Below, in pieces: positions 46,032-56,548 of a stretch of DNA of 64,000 nt. Within the stretch, counting starts at the first letter, position 1, and every line of letters begins with the position of its first letter. Position numbers and translations under genes: made by a program. The stretch is from Hyphomicrobiales bacterium. GTDB lineage: Bacteria > Pseudomonadota > Alphaproteobacteria > Rhizobiales > Rhizobiaceae. Below the pieces are notes generated by a model. The model saw only the letters and a program-made list of their open reading frames with translations. It had not been told where the DNA came from and did not search any database. The stretch covers positions 1-64,000 of the forward strand of contig UBXM01000021.1 of assembly GCA_900469445.1 (NCBI GenBank). The letters are read 5' to 3'.

Positions 46032-47186
46032 TTAGATAGGCTGTGAGAACTGGCGGTGGATCTCCGCAAATTGCGGAGCCACATCGCCGAAGGCCGCAAC
46101 GACTGCCGGGTCGAAATGTTTGCCGCTCTCGCCGGTGATGATGTTGACGGCCTCGTTGTGGCTCATCGCGGGTTTGTAGACCCGCTCCGACACCAGCGCG
46201 TCATAGACATCGGCGACGGCCATGATCCGACCCGCAAGCGGAATATCCTCGCCCTTCAGGCCGCGCGGATATCCGGTCCCGTCCCATTTCTCATGGTGGC
46301 AATGAGCGATTTCCTTGGCGAGGCTGAGAAACGGATTGCTTGATCCGATATAGCGCTCAGCAGTGGCAATCGCGGTGCGGCCGAGATCGGCATGGGTTTT
46401 CATGATGTCGTATTCGGCCCGGTCGAGCCGGCCAGGCTTCTGCAGGATGCGATCCGGAATGCCGACCTTGCCGATGTCGTGAAGTGGAGCCGACTTGTAG
46501 AGCAGGTCGACGAATTCCTCATCGAGACCGGTCGTTTCCGGTTCGCGCCGGTTGAGCGCCTCGGCAAGAGCACGCACATAATGCTGGGTGCGACGGATAT
46601 GGTCGCCGGTCTCGTGGTCTCGTGTCTCGGCAAGCGACGCCATGGCCAGGATCATCGCGTCGCGCGCGCGCGCCGCTTCGTCCCTGGCTTCGGCAAGGGA
46701 ATTGGTCAGCGCGACATTCGCCATTGCGACCGCCGCCGTATTGGCGATGCGCTGCAGGCGATAGACACTTTCGGCCGGCGGAGTTCCAATCTTCGCCCAA
46801 TAGGCGCCGATCGCACCCAAAGGATCGCCCGGCCGCAACGGCACCATCGCGAGACTTTTGACGAATGTCGGACGATAGGCGTCCTGCGGGATTCGGGGAT
46901 CCTTGGAAATATCGTCGATGACGACAACTTCGGAATGCTGCATGGCCCAGCCTGAGATGCAGGACGCCATCGGAAAGCGCTGTCCCTTCCAGAGCGGCTG
47001 GATCGCGTCCTCGTCCACGTAATAGCACTCGTTCTTGTCACGCAGGATGAATGCAAGACCATCGGCGCCGATCAGAGGGCGTGCGGATTGCCTGACCACG
47101 GTCATGATCTCTTCCAGACCGCGGGCCATGGAAATCTTCAGCAGCAGGTCATCTATGTCATCCATCTGGAAACGGTGCTTTTCCAT
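46032..47186 (-). CDS. GAF and HD-GYP domain protein, probable cyclic-di-GMP phosphodiesterase
   Basis: A 384-residue regulator. A GAF sensor domain fills about residues 10-165 (contacts unknown), a short coiled linker follows, and the C-terminal HD-GYP domain has HETGDH at 191-196, HDIGKVGIPD with the metal-binding HD at 236-237, HCHHEKWDGTGYP with GYP at 305-307, and DVYDAL. All usual metal ligands appear present, so breakdown of c-di-GMP is likely. It has no membrane segment. It lies between ribE and ribH on the opposite strand. Confidence 0.9.
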   Translation of the reverse strand: MEKHRFQMDDIDDLLLKISMARGLEEIMTVVRQSARPLIGADGLAFILRDKNECYYVDEDAIQPLWKGQRFPMASCISGWAMQHSEVVVIDDISKDPRIPQDAYRPTFVKSLAMVPLRPGDPLGAIGAYWAKIGTPPAESVYRLQRIANTAAVAMANVALTNSLAEARDEAARARDAMILAMASLAETRDHETGDHIRRTQHYVRALAEALNRREPETTGLDEEFVDLLYKSAPLHDIGKVGIPDRILQKPGRLDRAEYDIMKTHADLGRTAIATAERYIGSSNPFLSLAKEIAHCHHEKWDGTGYPRGLKGEDIPLAGRIMAVADVYDALVSERVYKPAMSHNEAVNIITGESGKHFDPAVVAAFGDVAPQFAEIHRQFSQPI

Positions 47187-47473
47187 TGTCCACCTGCATC
47201 GGTAAGTCGAATAATAGATGTCTAATAAAACGAAGGTGGCAAGAGTGATACGCTTTGTTTCTTTAGTTTAACAGATAATTAATTACTGGCTACGGAGATG
47301 ATCCGGACTGGGATTGAGAAAGTATTTCGGGTTGAACTGGCGCGATCCTATTCCCGCCGCGCAAGCCTCGTTCCCGCAAAATCGCTTGCCAAGCGCCTCA
47401 CGGCGTGTTTTGACCGCGCCCATGCTCCAAGTCCGCTTCTGGCGGACCGAATACACGTATCTTAAGGTGATCC

Positions 47474-47935
47474 ATGTCGCTCGAATCCGCTCCACACATC
47501 CTGATCGTAGAAGCACGCTTCTACGATGATATGGCCGACGCACTGCTTGACGGCGCGACCTCGGCATTGAAGGAGGCGGGGGCGACCTATGATGTGATCA
47601 CGGTGCCGGGTGCGCTGGAAATCCCGCCGACGATCGCCATGGCTCTTGACGCCTCTGAAAACGGCGGCGCAGAATATGACGGTTTTGTTGCGCTCGGCAT
47701 GGTTATCCGTGGCGAGACCTATCATTTCGATATCGTCTCGAACGAATCCTCGCGCGCATTGATGGATCTCGCCGTTTCGGAATCGCTCGCGATCGGCAAC
47801 GGCATCATGACCGTAGAGAATGACGATCAGGCCTGGGTGCGTGTCCGCCGTTCCGACAAGGACAAGGGCGGCTTTGCTGCCCGCGCCGCGCTGAGCATGA
47901 TCGCCGTGCGCGAAAAGCTGAACGGTGCACGCTGA
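47474..47935 (+). CDS. ribH: 6,7-dimethyl-8-ribityllumazine synthase
   Basis: Condenses the pyrimidinedione with dihydroxybutanone phosphate to give lumazine. The 153-residue protein has the core blocks [17 protein letters not shown] and [19 protein letters not shown], with the catalytic His in the latter. The start lies behind AAGGTGATCC. It overlaps nusB by one base (TGATG). The 287 bases upstream hold a short hairpin (47431-47447) but nothing I recognise as an FMN riboswitch. Confidence 0.95.
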   Translation: MSLESAPHILIVEARFYDDMADALLDGATSALKEAGATYDVITVPGALEIPPTIAMALDASENGGAEYDGFVALGMVIRGETYHFDIVSNESSRALMDLAVSESLAIGNGIMTVENDDQAWVRVRRSDKDKGGFAARAALSMIAVREKLNGAR

Positions 47936-48408
47936 TGTCTAACGAAGAAAAACAGATCAAGCCCGTCAACCAGCGTGGTGCAGCCCGCCTCGCGGCCGTG
48001 CAGGCGCTCTACCAGATGGATATCGGCGGCACCGGCGTGCTGGAAGTCGTCGCCGAATACGAGGCCCATCGTCTCGGCCAGGAACTTGATGGCGATACCT
48101 ATCTGAAGGCCGATCCGTCCTGGTTCCGCTCCATCGTCTCCGGCGTCGTGCGCGACCAGACCAAGATCGACCCGATCGTGCGTTCCTCGCTGCAGGAAGA
48201 CTGGCCGCTGTCGCGTCTCGATTCGACGCTGCGCGCCATCCTGCGCGCCGGCACGTTCGAAATCCTCGAGCGCAAGGACGTTCCGGTCCCGGTCATCGTG
48301 ACCGAATATGTAGAGATCGCCCGCGCCTTCTTCGAGGAAGACGAACCGCGTATCGTCAATGCGGTTCTCGACCGGATCGCCAAACAGGTCCGTAGCGACA
48401 AGAAATAA
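47935..48408 (+). CDS. nusB: transcription antitermination factor NusB
   Basis: An RNA-binding all-helical protein that joins NusE at boxA of rRNA leaders. The 157 residues show the conserved [19 protein letters not shown] start, the [21 protein letters not shown] helix and [20 protein letters not shown] near the end. It starts within the ribH stop, the common ribH-nusB coupling. The MFS gene follows after 13 bases. Confidence 0.96.
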   Translation: MSNEEKQIKPVNQRGAARLAAVQALYQMDIGGTGVLEVVAEYEAHRLGQELDGDTYLKADPSWFRSIVSGVVRDQTKIDPIVRSSLQEDWPLSRLDSTLRAILRAGTFEILERKDVPVPVIVTEYVEIARAFFEEDEPRIVNAVLDRIAKQVRSDKK

Positions 48409-48421
48409 CAGGGTGGCAGAC

Positions 48422-49645
48422 ATGGACGGTGTGGTGGACGGCCTTCAGACGCAGGTGCGTGCCGCCCGCCGCAATGTCGCGTTTCTGGCGGCAAGTCAGG
48501 CGATCCTCGGATCGGCGGCCCCTCTGTCTATCGCGGTCGGCTCGCTTGCCGGATACCAGTTGCTCGGCGACGACAAGTCGCTTGCGACCGCTCCCATCAC
48601 CGCCTTCAATGTCGGAACAGCCTGCGGCGCGGTCGTCATTGCTGTCCTGTCGCGTTTCCTCGGTCGCCGTGAAGCCTTCATGGCCGGATGCCTGATCGGG
48701 GCGGCCGGCGGTGCCTTTGCCGCGATCGCGCTTTTCCGCGAAAGCTTCTGGCTGTTTGCGCTGGCGCTTCTGTTCATCGGCACATCCTCGGGCTTCACCC
48801 AGAAGATCCGTTTCGCCGCAGCCGACGCATCGCCATCGTCCTACAAGCCCAAGGCGATCTCCTGGATTCTCGGTGCGGGTATCGTCTCGGCGGTCCTCGG
48901 GCCTCAGATCGTCATCTGGGCAAAAGACTGGTTTGCGCCGGTGACTTTTGCCGGCGCCTTCATCGCGCTCATTCCGATGAGCCTCGTTGCGATCGGCATC
49001 TTTGCCTTCCTGCGCCTTCCCGAAACGAAAGCCGCACCTCAAGGCTCCGAACCCGCCCGGCCGTTGAAGGAGATCGTGCTGACGCAGCGTTTCCTCACCG
49101 GAATGATCTGCGGCATCTGCATCTATGCGCTGATGACCTTCGTCATGACCGGTGCGCCGCTTGCCATGGTGATCGGCTGCGGTTTCCCGCCTGAAATGGC
49201 GACGCTCGGCATCCAGTGGCATGTGCTCGCCATGTTCGGGCCGAGCTTTATCACCGGTTCGCTGATTTCCCGCTTCGGTGCGGAAAAGGTGGTGGCTGCC
49301 GGAATTTTCGTGATGATGGGATGCGCCGTCGTTGCCCATCTCGGCATCGAGCTCTGGAATTTCTGGGGTGCTCTGGTTCTGCTCGGCATCGGCTGGAATT
49401 TCGGCTTTATCGGATCAACCGCCATCGTCTCATCCAGCTATCGGCCGCATGAGGCCGACAAGGTCCAGGGTTTTCACGATATCGTGCTGTTCGGCACGGT
49501 GGCTTTGTCGTCCTTTTCCTCCGGCAAGGTTTTCGTCACCTGGGGCTGGTCCTTCATCAACATGGTCATCTGGCCGGTTGCGGTAATCTGCCTTCTGTTG
49601 ATCGCAGCCCTCTTGTTCAGGCGTTCGACGGCCAAGTCGTCATAG
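48422..49645 (+). CDS. MFS transporter
   Basis: A 407-residue inner-membrane protein with twelve predicted helices, starting MDGVVDGLQTQVRAARRNVA. The helix 2-3 loop is FLGRREAFMAG and the middle loop contains KAAPQGSEPARPLKEI. The GIGWNFGFIGSTAIVSSSYRP block near the end is shared with the rhizobial/YfcJ-like group. Substrate unknown. AGGGTGG precedes ATG 48422; an upstream start would overlap nusB by 50 bases. It is probably the last gene of the ribH-nusB operon. Confidence 0.85.
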   Translation: MDGVVDGLQTQVRAARRNVAFLAASQAILGSAAPLSIAVGSLAGYQLLGDDKSLATAPITAFNVGTACGAVVIAVLSRFLGRREAFMAGCLIGAAGGAFAAIALFRESFWLFALALLFIGTSSGFTQKIRFAAADASPSSYKPKAISWILGAGIVSAVLGPQIVIWAKDWFAPVTFAGAFIALIPMSLVAIGIFAFLRLPETKAAPQGSEPARPLKEIVLTQRFLTGMICGICIYALMTFVMTGAPLAMVIGCGFPPEMATLGIQWHVLAMFGPSFITGSLISRFGAEKVVAAGIFVMMGCAVVAHLGIELWNFWGALVLLGIGWNFGFIGSTAIVSSSYRPHEADKVQGFHDIVLFGTVALSSFSSGKVFVTWGWSFINMVIWPVAVICLLLIAALLFRRSTAKSS

Positions 49646-49833
49646 GCGAGCGTTAACTCATATTACAACCTGCGTCCATTTGAGCCCTTGTCCGAGCGGG
49701 GCTTGACGTCATTTCATCTCCACCGCAATCTCGTCTTCGCATGGCGGAACGCATCCTTGGGAGGGGAGAGCGCCCGCATGGAAGATGCACGACCGGGATT
49801 TTTCGGCCCGGCGGATAGGGAGAGGAAAATAGT

Positions 49834-51975
49834 ATGGCAGTCATTTTGAGTGTGATCGTCTGCGGTCTGCTGTCGATCATCTATGCCGTGTGGGCGACGC
49901 GTTCAGTACTTGCCGCCGATCAGGGCAACGAGCGCATGCAGGAAATCGCTGGTTATATCCGTGAGGGGGCTCAGGCCTATCTCGCACGCCAGTATCTGAC
50001 GATCGCCATAGTCGGCGTCGTCGTTACCATCCTCGCATGGCTGCTTTTGTCAGGCACGGCCGCCTTGGGCTTCATAATCGGTGCGGTCCTGTCCGGCGCC
50101 GCAGGTTTTATTGGCATGCATGTCTCCGTCCGGGCCAATGTCCGCACGGCGCAAGCGTCTTCCCACAGCCTTGCCGCTGGCCTCGATATCGCCTTCAAGT
50201 CCGGCGCCATCACGGGCATGCTGGTTGCCGGTCTCGCACTGCTCGGCGTCTCGATCTATTACTGGATACTGACGGCCGGCCTCGGTCACGCCAGCGGTTC
50301 GCGTGAAGTCATCGATGCGCTGGTCGCACTCGGTTTCGGCGCTTCGCTCATCTCCATCTTCGCCCGTCTTGGCGGCGGTATCTTCACCAAGGGCGCAGAC
50401 GTCGGTGGTGACCTCGTCGGCAAGGTCGAGGCCGGTATTCCCGAAGACGATCCGCGCAATCCGGCGACGATTGCCGATAACGTCGGCGACAATGTCGGCG
50501 ATTGCGCCGGCATGGCTGCCGACCTTTTCGAGACCTACGCGGTCTCCGTCGTTGCCACCATGGTGCTTGCGGCGATCTTCTTCGCCGGTGCTCCGGTGCT
50601 CGAATCAGCAATGCTCTATCCGCTTGCCATTTGCGGCGCCTGCATCGTCACCTCGATCATCGGCACCTTCTTCGTCAAGCTCGGCTCCAATGGCTCGATC
50701 ATGGGCGCACTCTACAAGGGCCTGATCGCCACCGGCGTGCTGTCCATATTCGGTCTGGCGATCGCCACCTCGATGACGGTCGGCTGGGGTGTGATCGGCA
50801 CAGTCGCCGGCAAGGAAATCACCGGTTCCAGCCTCTTTGTCTGCGGTCTGGTCGGTCTCATCGTCACGGCGCTGATCGTCGTCATCACCGAATATTACAC
50901 GGGCACCAACAAGCGCCCGGTCAATTCGATTGCCCAGGCCTCGGTGACCGGCCACGGCACCAACGTTATCCAGGGCCTTGCCGTTTCGCTCGAATCGACG
51001 GCGCTTCCGGCAATCGTCATCGTCGGCGGCATCATTGCGACCTACCAGTTCGGCGGCCTGTTCGGTACCGGCATTGCCGTTACCGCCATGCTCGGCCTTG
51101 CCGGCATGATCGTCGCGCTCGACGCCTTCGGCCCGGTCACCGACAATGCCGGTGGCATTGCCGAAATGTCCCACCTGCCGCCGGAAGTCCGCAAGTCGAC
51201 CGACGCGCTCGACGCCGTCGGCAACACCACCAAGGCGGTCACCAAGGGCTATGCGATCGGTTCTGCCGGTCTCGGTGCTCTCGTCCTGTTTGCCGCTTAC
51301 TCCAACGACCTGCAGTATTTTGCCGCAAACCCGCAGCAATATCCTTACTTCGAAGGTGTCGGCGCGATCTCCTTCAGCCTCGCCAACCCCTATGTCGTCG
51401 CCGGTCTGATCTTCGGTGGCCTCATCCCGTACCTGTTCGGCGGCATCGCCATGACGGCCGTCGGCAAGGCGGCCGGCTCGATCGTCGAAGAAGTCCGCCG
51501 TCAGTTCCGCGACAAGCCGGGCATCATGCAGGGCACCGACCGGCCTGATTATGGCCGCGCCGTCGACATCCTGACGCGGGCGGCGATCCGCGAAATGATC
51601 ATCCCGTCGCTTCTGCCGGTTCTCGCACCGATCGTCGTCTATTTCGGCGTCCTCATGATTTCCGGTGGCGACAAGGCTTCTGCCTTTGCCGCTCTCGGTG
51701 CCTCGCTTCTCGGCGTGATCGTCAACGGCCTGTTCGTCGCCATCTCGATGACCTCGGGTGGTGGCGCTTGGGACAATGCCAAGAAGAGCTTCGAGGATGG
51801 TTTCGTCGACAAGGACGGTCAGCGCCATCTGAAGGGCTCCGAAGCGCACAAGGCTTCGGTGACGGGCGATACGGTGGGCGATCCCTACAAGGATACGGCA
51901 GGCCCGGCCGTCAATCCGGCGATCAAGATCACCAATATCGTGGCCCTGCTGCTGCTGGCCATTCTAGCCGGCTGA
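49834..51975 (+). CDS. hppA: potassium-independent, membrane-bound proton-translocating pyrophosphatase
   Basis: Couples hydrolysis of pyrophosphate to proton export. The 713-residue protein has about sixteen helices and the substrate site [20 protein letters not shown] followed by [20 protein letters not shown]. In the [10 protein letters not shown] segment Lys467 and Thr470 occupy the two positions that distinguish potassium-independent enzymes (Ala/Gly in the potassium-dependent ones). GGGAGAGGAAAATAGT precedes the ATG. A CTTGAC lies at 49702-49707, with no good -10 after it. A strong terminator follows. Confidence 0.95.
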   Translation: MAVILSVIVCGLLSIIYAVWATRSVLAADQGNERMQEIAGYIREGAQAYLARQYLTIAIVGVVVTILAWLLLSGTAALGFIIGAVLSGAAGFIGMHVSVRANVRTAQASSHSLAAGLDIAFKSGAITGMLVAGLALLGVSIYYWILTAGLGHASGSREVIDALVALGFGASLISIFARLGGGIFTKGADVGGDLVGKVEAGIPEDDPRNPATIADNVGDNVGDCAGMAADLFETYAVSVVATMVLAAIFFAGAPVLESAMLYPLAICGACIVTSIIGTFFVKLGSNGSIMGALYKGLIATGVLSIFGLAIATSMTVGWGVIGTVAGKEITGSSLFVCGLVGLIVTALIVVITEYYTGTNKRPVNSIAQASVTGHGTNVIQGLAVSLESTALPAIVIVGGIIATYQFGGLFGTGIAVTAMLGLAGMIVALDAFGPVTDNAGGIAEMSHLPPEVRKSTDALDAVGNTTKAVTKGYAIGSAGLGALVLFAAYSNDLQYFAANPQQYPYFEGVGAISFSLANPYVVAGLIFGGLIPYLFGGIAMTAVGKAAGSIVEEVRRQFRDKPGIMQGTDRPDYGRAVDILTRAAIREMIIPSLLPVLAPIVVYFGVLMISGGDKASAFAALGASLLGVIVNGLFVAISMTSGGGAWDNAKKSFEDGFVDKDGQRHLKGSEAHKASVTGDTVGDPYKDTAGPAVNPAIKITNIVALLLLAILAG

Positions 51976-51996
51976 CAGCCTGCACTCGCATAAAAG

Positions 51997-52028
51997 AAGA
52001 AGCCCGCGGAGCGATCCGCGGGCTTCTT
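51997..52028. terminator. bidirectional terminator between hppA and bamE
   Basis: AAGAAGCCCGCGG, loop AGCGAT, CCGCGGGCTTCTT, then TTG: thirteen perfect pairs. It lies between two convergent genes and would serve both. Confidence 0.93.
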
Positions 52029-52044
52029 TGCATTCGATGATTGT

Positions 52045-52527
52045 TTAGTTGCTGAGCAGGCTGCGCATGGCGGCCGCACCCGCACCGGCGCCGGAGCCAC
52101 CGGAAAGGATCTGCTGCAGGAAGGTCAGGTCGCGACCGCCGGTTGGCGTGGTGCGCGAGATCGTGTCGAACACCTTGCCGTCCTGAAGCGTGTAATTGGC
52201 CTTGCGCTCGACCACGCCATCCTTGTTGAGATAGATGGCAAGAACCGTCTGCTCGACCAGTTTCGGCTTCATGAAGGCGGCTGCGCGCTCGCGCCGCTGC
52301 GAAATGTAATAGAGCACTTCCGAATCAAAGGTCGCCGTCGTCGATGGCGTGCCCATCGTCAGCAACACTTGTTCGCGGCTCGAACCTTCCGGAATCAGGG
52401 CGAGGGACTTCTGGTCGATCACATAACCGTTATACATGGTGTCGCCGATATTCATCGACGTGCAACCAGAGGCGGTGACGGAAGCGATAAGTACCAGGCT
52501 GATGGCGGTTTTATTCAGAAAATTCAT
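52045..52527 (-). CDS. bamE: outer membrane protein assembly lipoprotein BamE
   Basis: A 160-residue lipoprotein of the BAM complex (SmpA/OmlA). The signal peptide ends in the lipobox VTASGC, giving a lipidated Cys. The mature domain shows LIPEGSSREQVLLTMGTPST and VLYYISQRRER, the typical BamE alpha-beta fold, followed by a Gly-rich tail (SGGSGAGAGA). ATG 52527 is preferred over 52584, which would add 19 residues before the signal. It is divergent from the bc1 chaperone gene. Confidence 0.9.
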   Translation of the reverse strand: MNFLNKTAISLVLIASVTASGCTSMNIGDTMYNGYVIDQKSLALIPEGSSREQVLLTMGTPSTTATFDSEVLYYISQRRERAAAFMKPKLVEQTVLAIYLNKDGVVERKANYTLQDGKVFDTISRTTPTGGRDLTFLQQILSGGSGAGAGAAAMRSLLSN

Positions 52528-52779
52528 TCCGTACTCGACATTCCGCTTCTTCAACGGGATCCCCCAGGTAAATGAGACCGGCACATAGACCGGGACTTCT
52601 GCTGTTCATCACCATTGTGGCTATTCCGGGGAAAAGAACCCTGTAATGCCAAACGTTTCACGGATCGATCGCATCCCGTCTGCGGCTCTGGCCGAACGGC
52701 ATTGCAATTCGCGCCTGCTTCGGTAAACCAGCTTTCGTCTCCATGCAACATTGGGCCCGGTCATTCGCGGGACTTATCG

Positions 52780-53319
52780 ATGATCTTTGGGCTATTCAAA
52801 AAGAAAAAACACAATCAGGTCATTGTCGAGCGGCAATACGCGGCCTTGACCTCGGCGGCGCGAATTCCTTTTTTCTATAGTGATCTCGGCGTGCCCGACA
52901 CCGTCATGGGCCGCTACGAAATGCTGTCGATCACGATGATCCTGTTTTTTCGCCGTACCGCCAAATCCGGCACGAGCGGACAGGAACTGGCGCAGGAAAT
53001 TGTGGACGCCTTTTTCCAGGATCTCGACCATTCGATCCGTGAACTCGGCATTGGTGATCAGGGCGTGCCGAAACGCATGAAGAAGCTTGCCGGCATGTTT
53101 TATGGGCGGCTCGAGACATATGCCAAGGCGCTTGATGCCGGCGATCGGCAAGAACTGGCGAAAAGCCTGGCCCGCAACATATATCCGGAAAACGATACCG
53201 CGCCGGATATGATGCGGCTGGCGGCATGGATGGTCGAGGCTGAGCATCATCTCGCCGCGACTTCGGAAGACGATATCTCCCGCGGCAGCGCGGTTATCCC
53301 GGCGCCTGTGAACGGCTGA
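52780..53319 (+). CDS. ubiquinol-cytochrome c chaperone (CBP3/UQCC1 family)
   Basis: A 179-residue protein that helps assemble cytochrome b of the bc1 complex. It begins MIFGLFKKKKHNQVIVERQY and has the conserved IPFFYSDLGVPDTVMGRYEM and DAFFQDLDHSIRELGIGDQG blocks, then VPKRMKKLAGMFYGRLETY. Full length for the alphaproteobacterial form. The ATG at 52780 is the first that leaves a recognisable protein. yceD follows after 20 bases. Confidence 0.9.
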   Translation: MIFGLFKKKKHNQVIVERQYAALTSAARIPFFYSDLGVPDTVMGRYEMLSITMILFFRRTAKSGTSGQELAQEIVDAFFQDLDHSIRELGIGDQGVPKRMKKLAGMFYGRLETYAKALDAGDRQELAKSLARNIYPENDTAPDMMRLAAWMVEAEHHLAATSEDDISRGSAVIPAPVNG

Positions 53320-53339
53320 CGCGGGAAAAGTGAGGAAAG

Positions 53340-53906
53340 ATGAAAAGCGATAACAACACGGGCGGCAAGCCGCCATTTTCCTATCCGGTCAAGGTCGGAA
53401 ACATCTCTGCCAATCCGGTGACGGTCAAGGTTTCCGCCGATGAGCGGGAGTGCAAGGAACTTGCTCAGGTGTGGCAGGTGGTGGAGGTGAAGTCCGTCAA
53501 GGCAGAGGTTTATCTGTCACGCTGGAAAAAGGACGGTGTGCGCGTCAAGGGAAGGGTCGAGGCCGAAATCGTTCAGGCCTGCGTCGTGACGCTGGAGCCG
53601 GTCGGTTCGAAAATCGACGAAGAGTTCGAACAGATATTCGTGCCCGAGGGTTCCAAACTCGCCCGCGTCGTCGCCAAGGACGCGGCCGAAATGGTGCTCG
53701 ATCCGGACGGACCGGATCTTCCGGAGGAATTTGCGGGAGATTTGATCGATATCGGCGAGGCGATCACGGAGTTCGCGGCACTGGCAATCGATCCTTATCC
53801 GCGCAAGCAGGGTGTGGAATTTGCCGATCACATCGAGAGCACCGCCGATGCCAAGAACGATCGGCCCAATCCTTTCGCGGCCCTCAAGGACTGGAAAAAA
53901 GACTAG
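53340..53906 (+). CDS. YceD / DUF177 domain protein
   Basis: A 188-residue protein of the YceD family, linked to 23S rRNA maturation in plants and E. coli. The domain shows VEAEIVQACVVTLEPVGSKI (only one Cys of the usual pair) and EEFEQIFVPEG, then GDLIDIGEAITEFAALAIDP with PYPRKQGVEF, the standard ending. GAGGAAAG precedes the ATG. In many bacteria rpmF sits between yceD and plsX; here the gap to plsX is 146 bases and holds only a hairpin. Confidence 0.9.
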   Translation: MKSDNNTGGKPPFSYPVKVGNISANPVTVKVSADERECKELAQVWQVVEVKSVKAEVYLSRWKKDGVRVKGRVEAEIVQACVVTLEPVGSKIDEEFEQIFVPEGSKLARVVAKDAAEMVLDPDGPDLPEEFAGDLIDIGEAITEFAALAIDPYPRKQGVEFADHIESTADAKNDRPNPFAALKDWKKD

Positions 53907-53959
53907 GCCTGTTGTAAGCGGCGGCGAAAACTATATTTTGGCCACGATTTCGCCGGGTC

Positions 53960-53979
53960 GGCCACGCATGAGCGTGGCC
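53960..53979 (+). terminator. hairpin between yceD and plsX
   Basis: GGCCACGC, loop ATGA, GCGTGGCC: eight perfect pairs, 54 bases after yceD and 74 before the plsX start. No T-run follows. It may attenuate or process the yceD-plsX message. Confidence 0.45.
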
Positions 53980-54052
53980 TGAATGCCGGCGGCGACCGTT
54001 GGACGAGGATAATTGCCTGTCCTTCTGGGCGAAGATTAAGGATCGGATACGC

Positions 54053-55099
54053 GTGATCAGAATTTCTCTGGATGCCATGGGGGGCGATTTCGGTCCCGAG
54101 GTTACCATACCCGGTGCAGCGAAAGCTCTCGACCGGCATCCCGAAGCGACCTTCATCATCTATGGATTGAAGGCGGAATGCGAACCTTGGCTTGCCAAAT
54201 ATCCGAAACTGCGCGACCGCTCGACTTTCCACGAGTGCGAAGTCGCCGTGGCCATGGACGAAAAGCCGAGCGCAGCTTTGCGGCGCGGCCGCTATGTCTC
54301 GAGCATGTGGCGTTCCATCGAGGCGGTAAAGCTGAGCGAGGCCGATGTCTGCGTTTCGGCTGGTAATACCGGCGCACTGATGGCCATGGCGAAATTCTGT
54401 TTGCGCACCATGGCGAATATCGAACGTCCGGCAATCGCCGGCATCTGGCCGACGCTGAAAGGCGAAAGCATCGTTCTCGATGTCGGCGCGACGATTGGCG
54501 CCGACAGCCAGCAGCTTCTCGATTTCGCTCTGATGGGGGGCGCCATGGCGCGCGCCCTGTTCGAGGTCGATCGTCCGACCGTCGGTCTTCTCAACGTCGG
54601 CGTTGAAGAGGTGAAGGGTCAGGAAGAGGTCAAGGAAGCCGGTCGCTTGCTTCGCGAGGCGAACCTGCCGACGATCGCCTATCAGGGTTTTGTCGAGGGT
54701 AACGATATCGGCAAGGGCACGGTGGACGTTGTCGTCACCGAAGGCTTTACCGGCAATATCGCGTTGAAGACGGCTGAAGGCACCGCCCGTCAGATTGCCA
54801 CGCTGCTGCGCGAATCGATGTCGCGCACCTTCCTCGCCAAGGTCGGTTATCTGCTGGCCAAGCCAGCCTTCGACCGTCTGCGCGAGAAGATGGACCCGAA
54901 CAAGGTCAATGGCGGCGTCTTCCTCGGCCTCAACGGCATCGTCATCAAGAGCCATGGCGGCGCCAATGCCGAAGGTTTCGCCGCAGCCATCGACGTGGCG
55001 TATGATATGGCACGCAACGACCTGAACGCGAAGATCGCGCAGGATTTGACAATTTACCATGCCAAGCACCAGCCGCCGGCCGGTCCTGAAGCGGCATGA
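54053..55099 (+). CDS. plsX: phosphate acyltransferase PlsX
   Basis: Makes acyl-phosphate from acyl-ACP for phospholipid synthesis. From the GTG at 54053 the protein is 348 residues and begins [20 protein letters not shown], the conserved family start. It also has [37 protein letters not shown] and [29 protein letters not shown] lies upstream of the GTG; a TTG at 53999 would add 18 unrelated residues. fabH follows after 19 bases. Confidence 0.95.
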   Translation: MIRISLDAMGGDFGPEVTIPGAAKALDRHPEATFIIYGLKAECEPWLAKYPKLRDRSTFHECEVAVAMDEKPSAALRRGRYVSSMWRSIEAVKLSEADVCVSAGNTGALMAMAKFCLRTMANIERPAIAGIWPTLKGESIVLDVGATIGADSQQLLDFALMGGAMARALFEVDRPTVGLLNVGVEEVKGQEEVKEAGRLLREANLPTIAYQGFVEGNDIGKGTVDVVVTEGFTGNIALKTAEGTARQIATLLRESMSRTFLAKVGYLLAKPAFDRLREKMDPNKVNGGVFLGLNGIVIKSHGGANAEGFAAAIDVAYDMARNDLNAKIAQDLTIYHAKHQPPAGPEAA

Positions 55100-55118
55100 C
55101 GACAGGATGTGATTGAGA

Positions 55119-56090
55119 ATGATCCGATCAGTAGTTCGCGGTTATGGGGCAGCGCTCCCGAAACGGGTAATGACCAACCGTGAGTTGGAAAGCATCGTCG
55201 ATACGACCGATGAATGGATCGTGCAGCGTACGGGTATCACCCAGCGTTATATCGCCGGCGAAGGCGAAACGACGGCTTCGCTCGGCGAGCAGGCCGCGCG
55301 TGCCGCGCTCGACAATGCCGGTCTGACGCCGGACGACATCGATCTCATTCTGGTCGCCACCTCGACGCCGGACAACACCTTCCCGGCAACGGCGGTCGAT
55401 ATCCAGCGTCGTCTCGGCATGAGCCATGGCTATGCATTCGACATGCAGGCCGTCTGCACCGGATTCGTTTATGCGATGGCAACCGCCGATCTGCATATCC
55501 GCGGCGGCATGGCGCGGCGCGTATTGGTGATCGGCGCAGAAACATTCTCGCGCATTCTCGACTGGAAGGACCGCACCACCTGCGTGCTCTTCGGTGACGG
55601 TGCGGGTGCGCTCGTGCTGGAAGCTGAGGAAGGCGAGGGGACCACGAGTGACCGGGGCATCCTGACGGCCAAGCTCCGTTCCGACGGTTCCCACAAGGAC
55701 AAGCTCTATGTCGATGGCGGCCCGTCCTCGACCGGAACGGTCGGCCATCTGCGCATGGAAGGCCGCGAAGTCTTCAAGCACGCGGTCGCGATGATTACCG
55801 ACGTGATCCAAGGCGCATTCGAGGCGACCGGTACGACGGCCGAGGATATCGATTGGCTGGTGCCGCACCAGGCCAACCGCCGTATCATCGACGCATCGGC
55901 CAAGAAACTCGGCATTCCGCCGGAAAAGGTCGTGGTGACGGTGGATCTGCACGGAAATACGTCCGCGGCCTCCATTCCGCTCGCACTTTCCGTCGCGCTA
56001 GCCGATGGCCGGATCAAGAAGGGCGATCTGGTGATGCTCGAAGCTATGGGCGGCGGTTTCACCTGGGGTTCCGTGCTCGTCCGGTGGTAA
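55119..56090 (+). CDS. fabH: beta-ketoacyl-ACP synthase III
   Basis: Starts fatty acid synthesis by condensing acetyl-CoA with malonyl-ACP. The 323-residue thiolase-fold enzyme has the catalytic Cys113 in [13 protein letters not shown], His in [10 protein letters not shown] and Asn in [17 protein letters not shown] 55119 is used; a TTG six bases earlier adds two residues. It lies in the plsX-fabH-ihfA-merR run shared across alphaproteobacteria. Confidence 0.95.
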   Translation: MIRSVVRGYGAALPKRVMTNRELESIVDTTDEWIVQRTGITQRYIAGEGETTASLGEQAARAALDNAGLTPDDIDLILVATSTPDNTFPATAVDIQRRLGMSHGYAFDMQAVCTGFVYAMATADLHIRGGMARRVLVIGAETFSRILDWKDRTTCVLFGDGAGALVLEAEEGEGTTSDRGILTAKLRSDGSHKDKLYVDGGPSSTGTVGHLRMEGREVFKHAVAMITDVIQGAFEATGTTAEDIDWLVPHQANRRIIDASAKKLGIPPEKVVVTVDLHGNTSAASIPLALSVALADGRIKKGDLVMLEAMGGGFTWGSVLVRW

Positions 56091-56135
56091 GCATGCCACG
56101 TCTGCCGGGAACAAATAACTGATTGGCGACAGGTG

Positions 56136-56163
56136 CTTGACCCTAGTCGCCAAGCAAAATACT
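56136..56163 (+). promoter_or_regulatory. candidate promoter for ihfA
   Basis: CTTGAC at 56136-56141 and AATACT at 56158-56163, spaced 16 bases, 47 bases before the ihfA start. This would let ihfA be expressed apart from plsX-fabH. Confidence 0.45.
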
Positions 56164-56209
56164 CTTGGTTGGCTTTGACGAGATCAATTTGCAAAACTGG
56201 GCGGGGATC

Positions 56210-56548
56210 ATGGCCGGAAAGACAGTGACGCGTGCAGACTTGGCGGAATCGGTATTTCGCAAGGTTGGGCTCTCTCGGACTGAATCGGCAGAGCTCGTAG
56301 AGACGGTGATCGACGAGATCTGTAACGCGATCATTCGCGGCGAGGTCGTCAAGCTTTCCTCCTTTGCGACCTTTCAGGTTCGTTCGAAAAACGAGCGTAT
56401 CGGCCGCAACCCGAAGACCGGCGAGGAAGTGCCGATCTCTCCTCGTCGTGTCATGACGTTCAAGGCTTCCAATGTTCTGAAGCAGCGGATATTGAAGTCT
56501 CACACCAGCCGCAAGGCCAAGCAAAAGCCAGCGGTTCCGGCCGCCTGA
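56210..56548 (+). CDS. ihfA: integration host factor subunit alpha
   Basis: A 112-residue DNA-bending protein that pairs with IhfB. It has the HU/IHF fold: [37 protein letters not shown] and the DNA-inserting arm with [15 protein letters not shown] containing the intercalating Pro. A basic Lys/Pro/Ala tail ([14 protein letters not shown]) extends it beyond the usual 99 residues, as in other rhizobia. GCGGGGATC precedes ATG 56210. Confidence 0.94.
   Translation: MAGKTVTRADLAESVFRKVGLSRTESAELVETVIDEICNAIIRGEVVKLSSFATFQVRSKNERIGRNPKTGEEVPISPRRVMTFKASNVLKQRILKSHTSRKAKQKPAVPAA

Noticed and set aside
47187..47473. Possible FMN riboswitch before ribH
   Set aside because: The interval has a short GTCCGC/GCGGAC hairpin but none of the conserved FMN aptamer segments.
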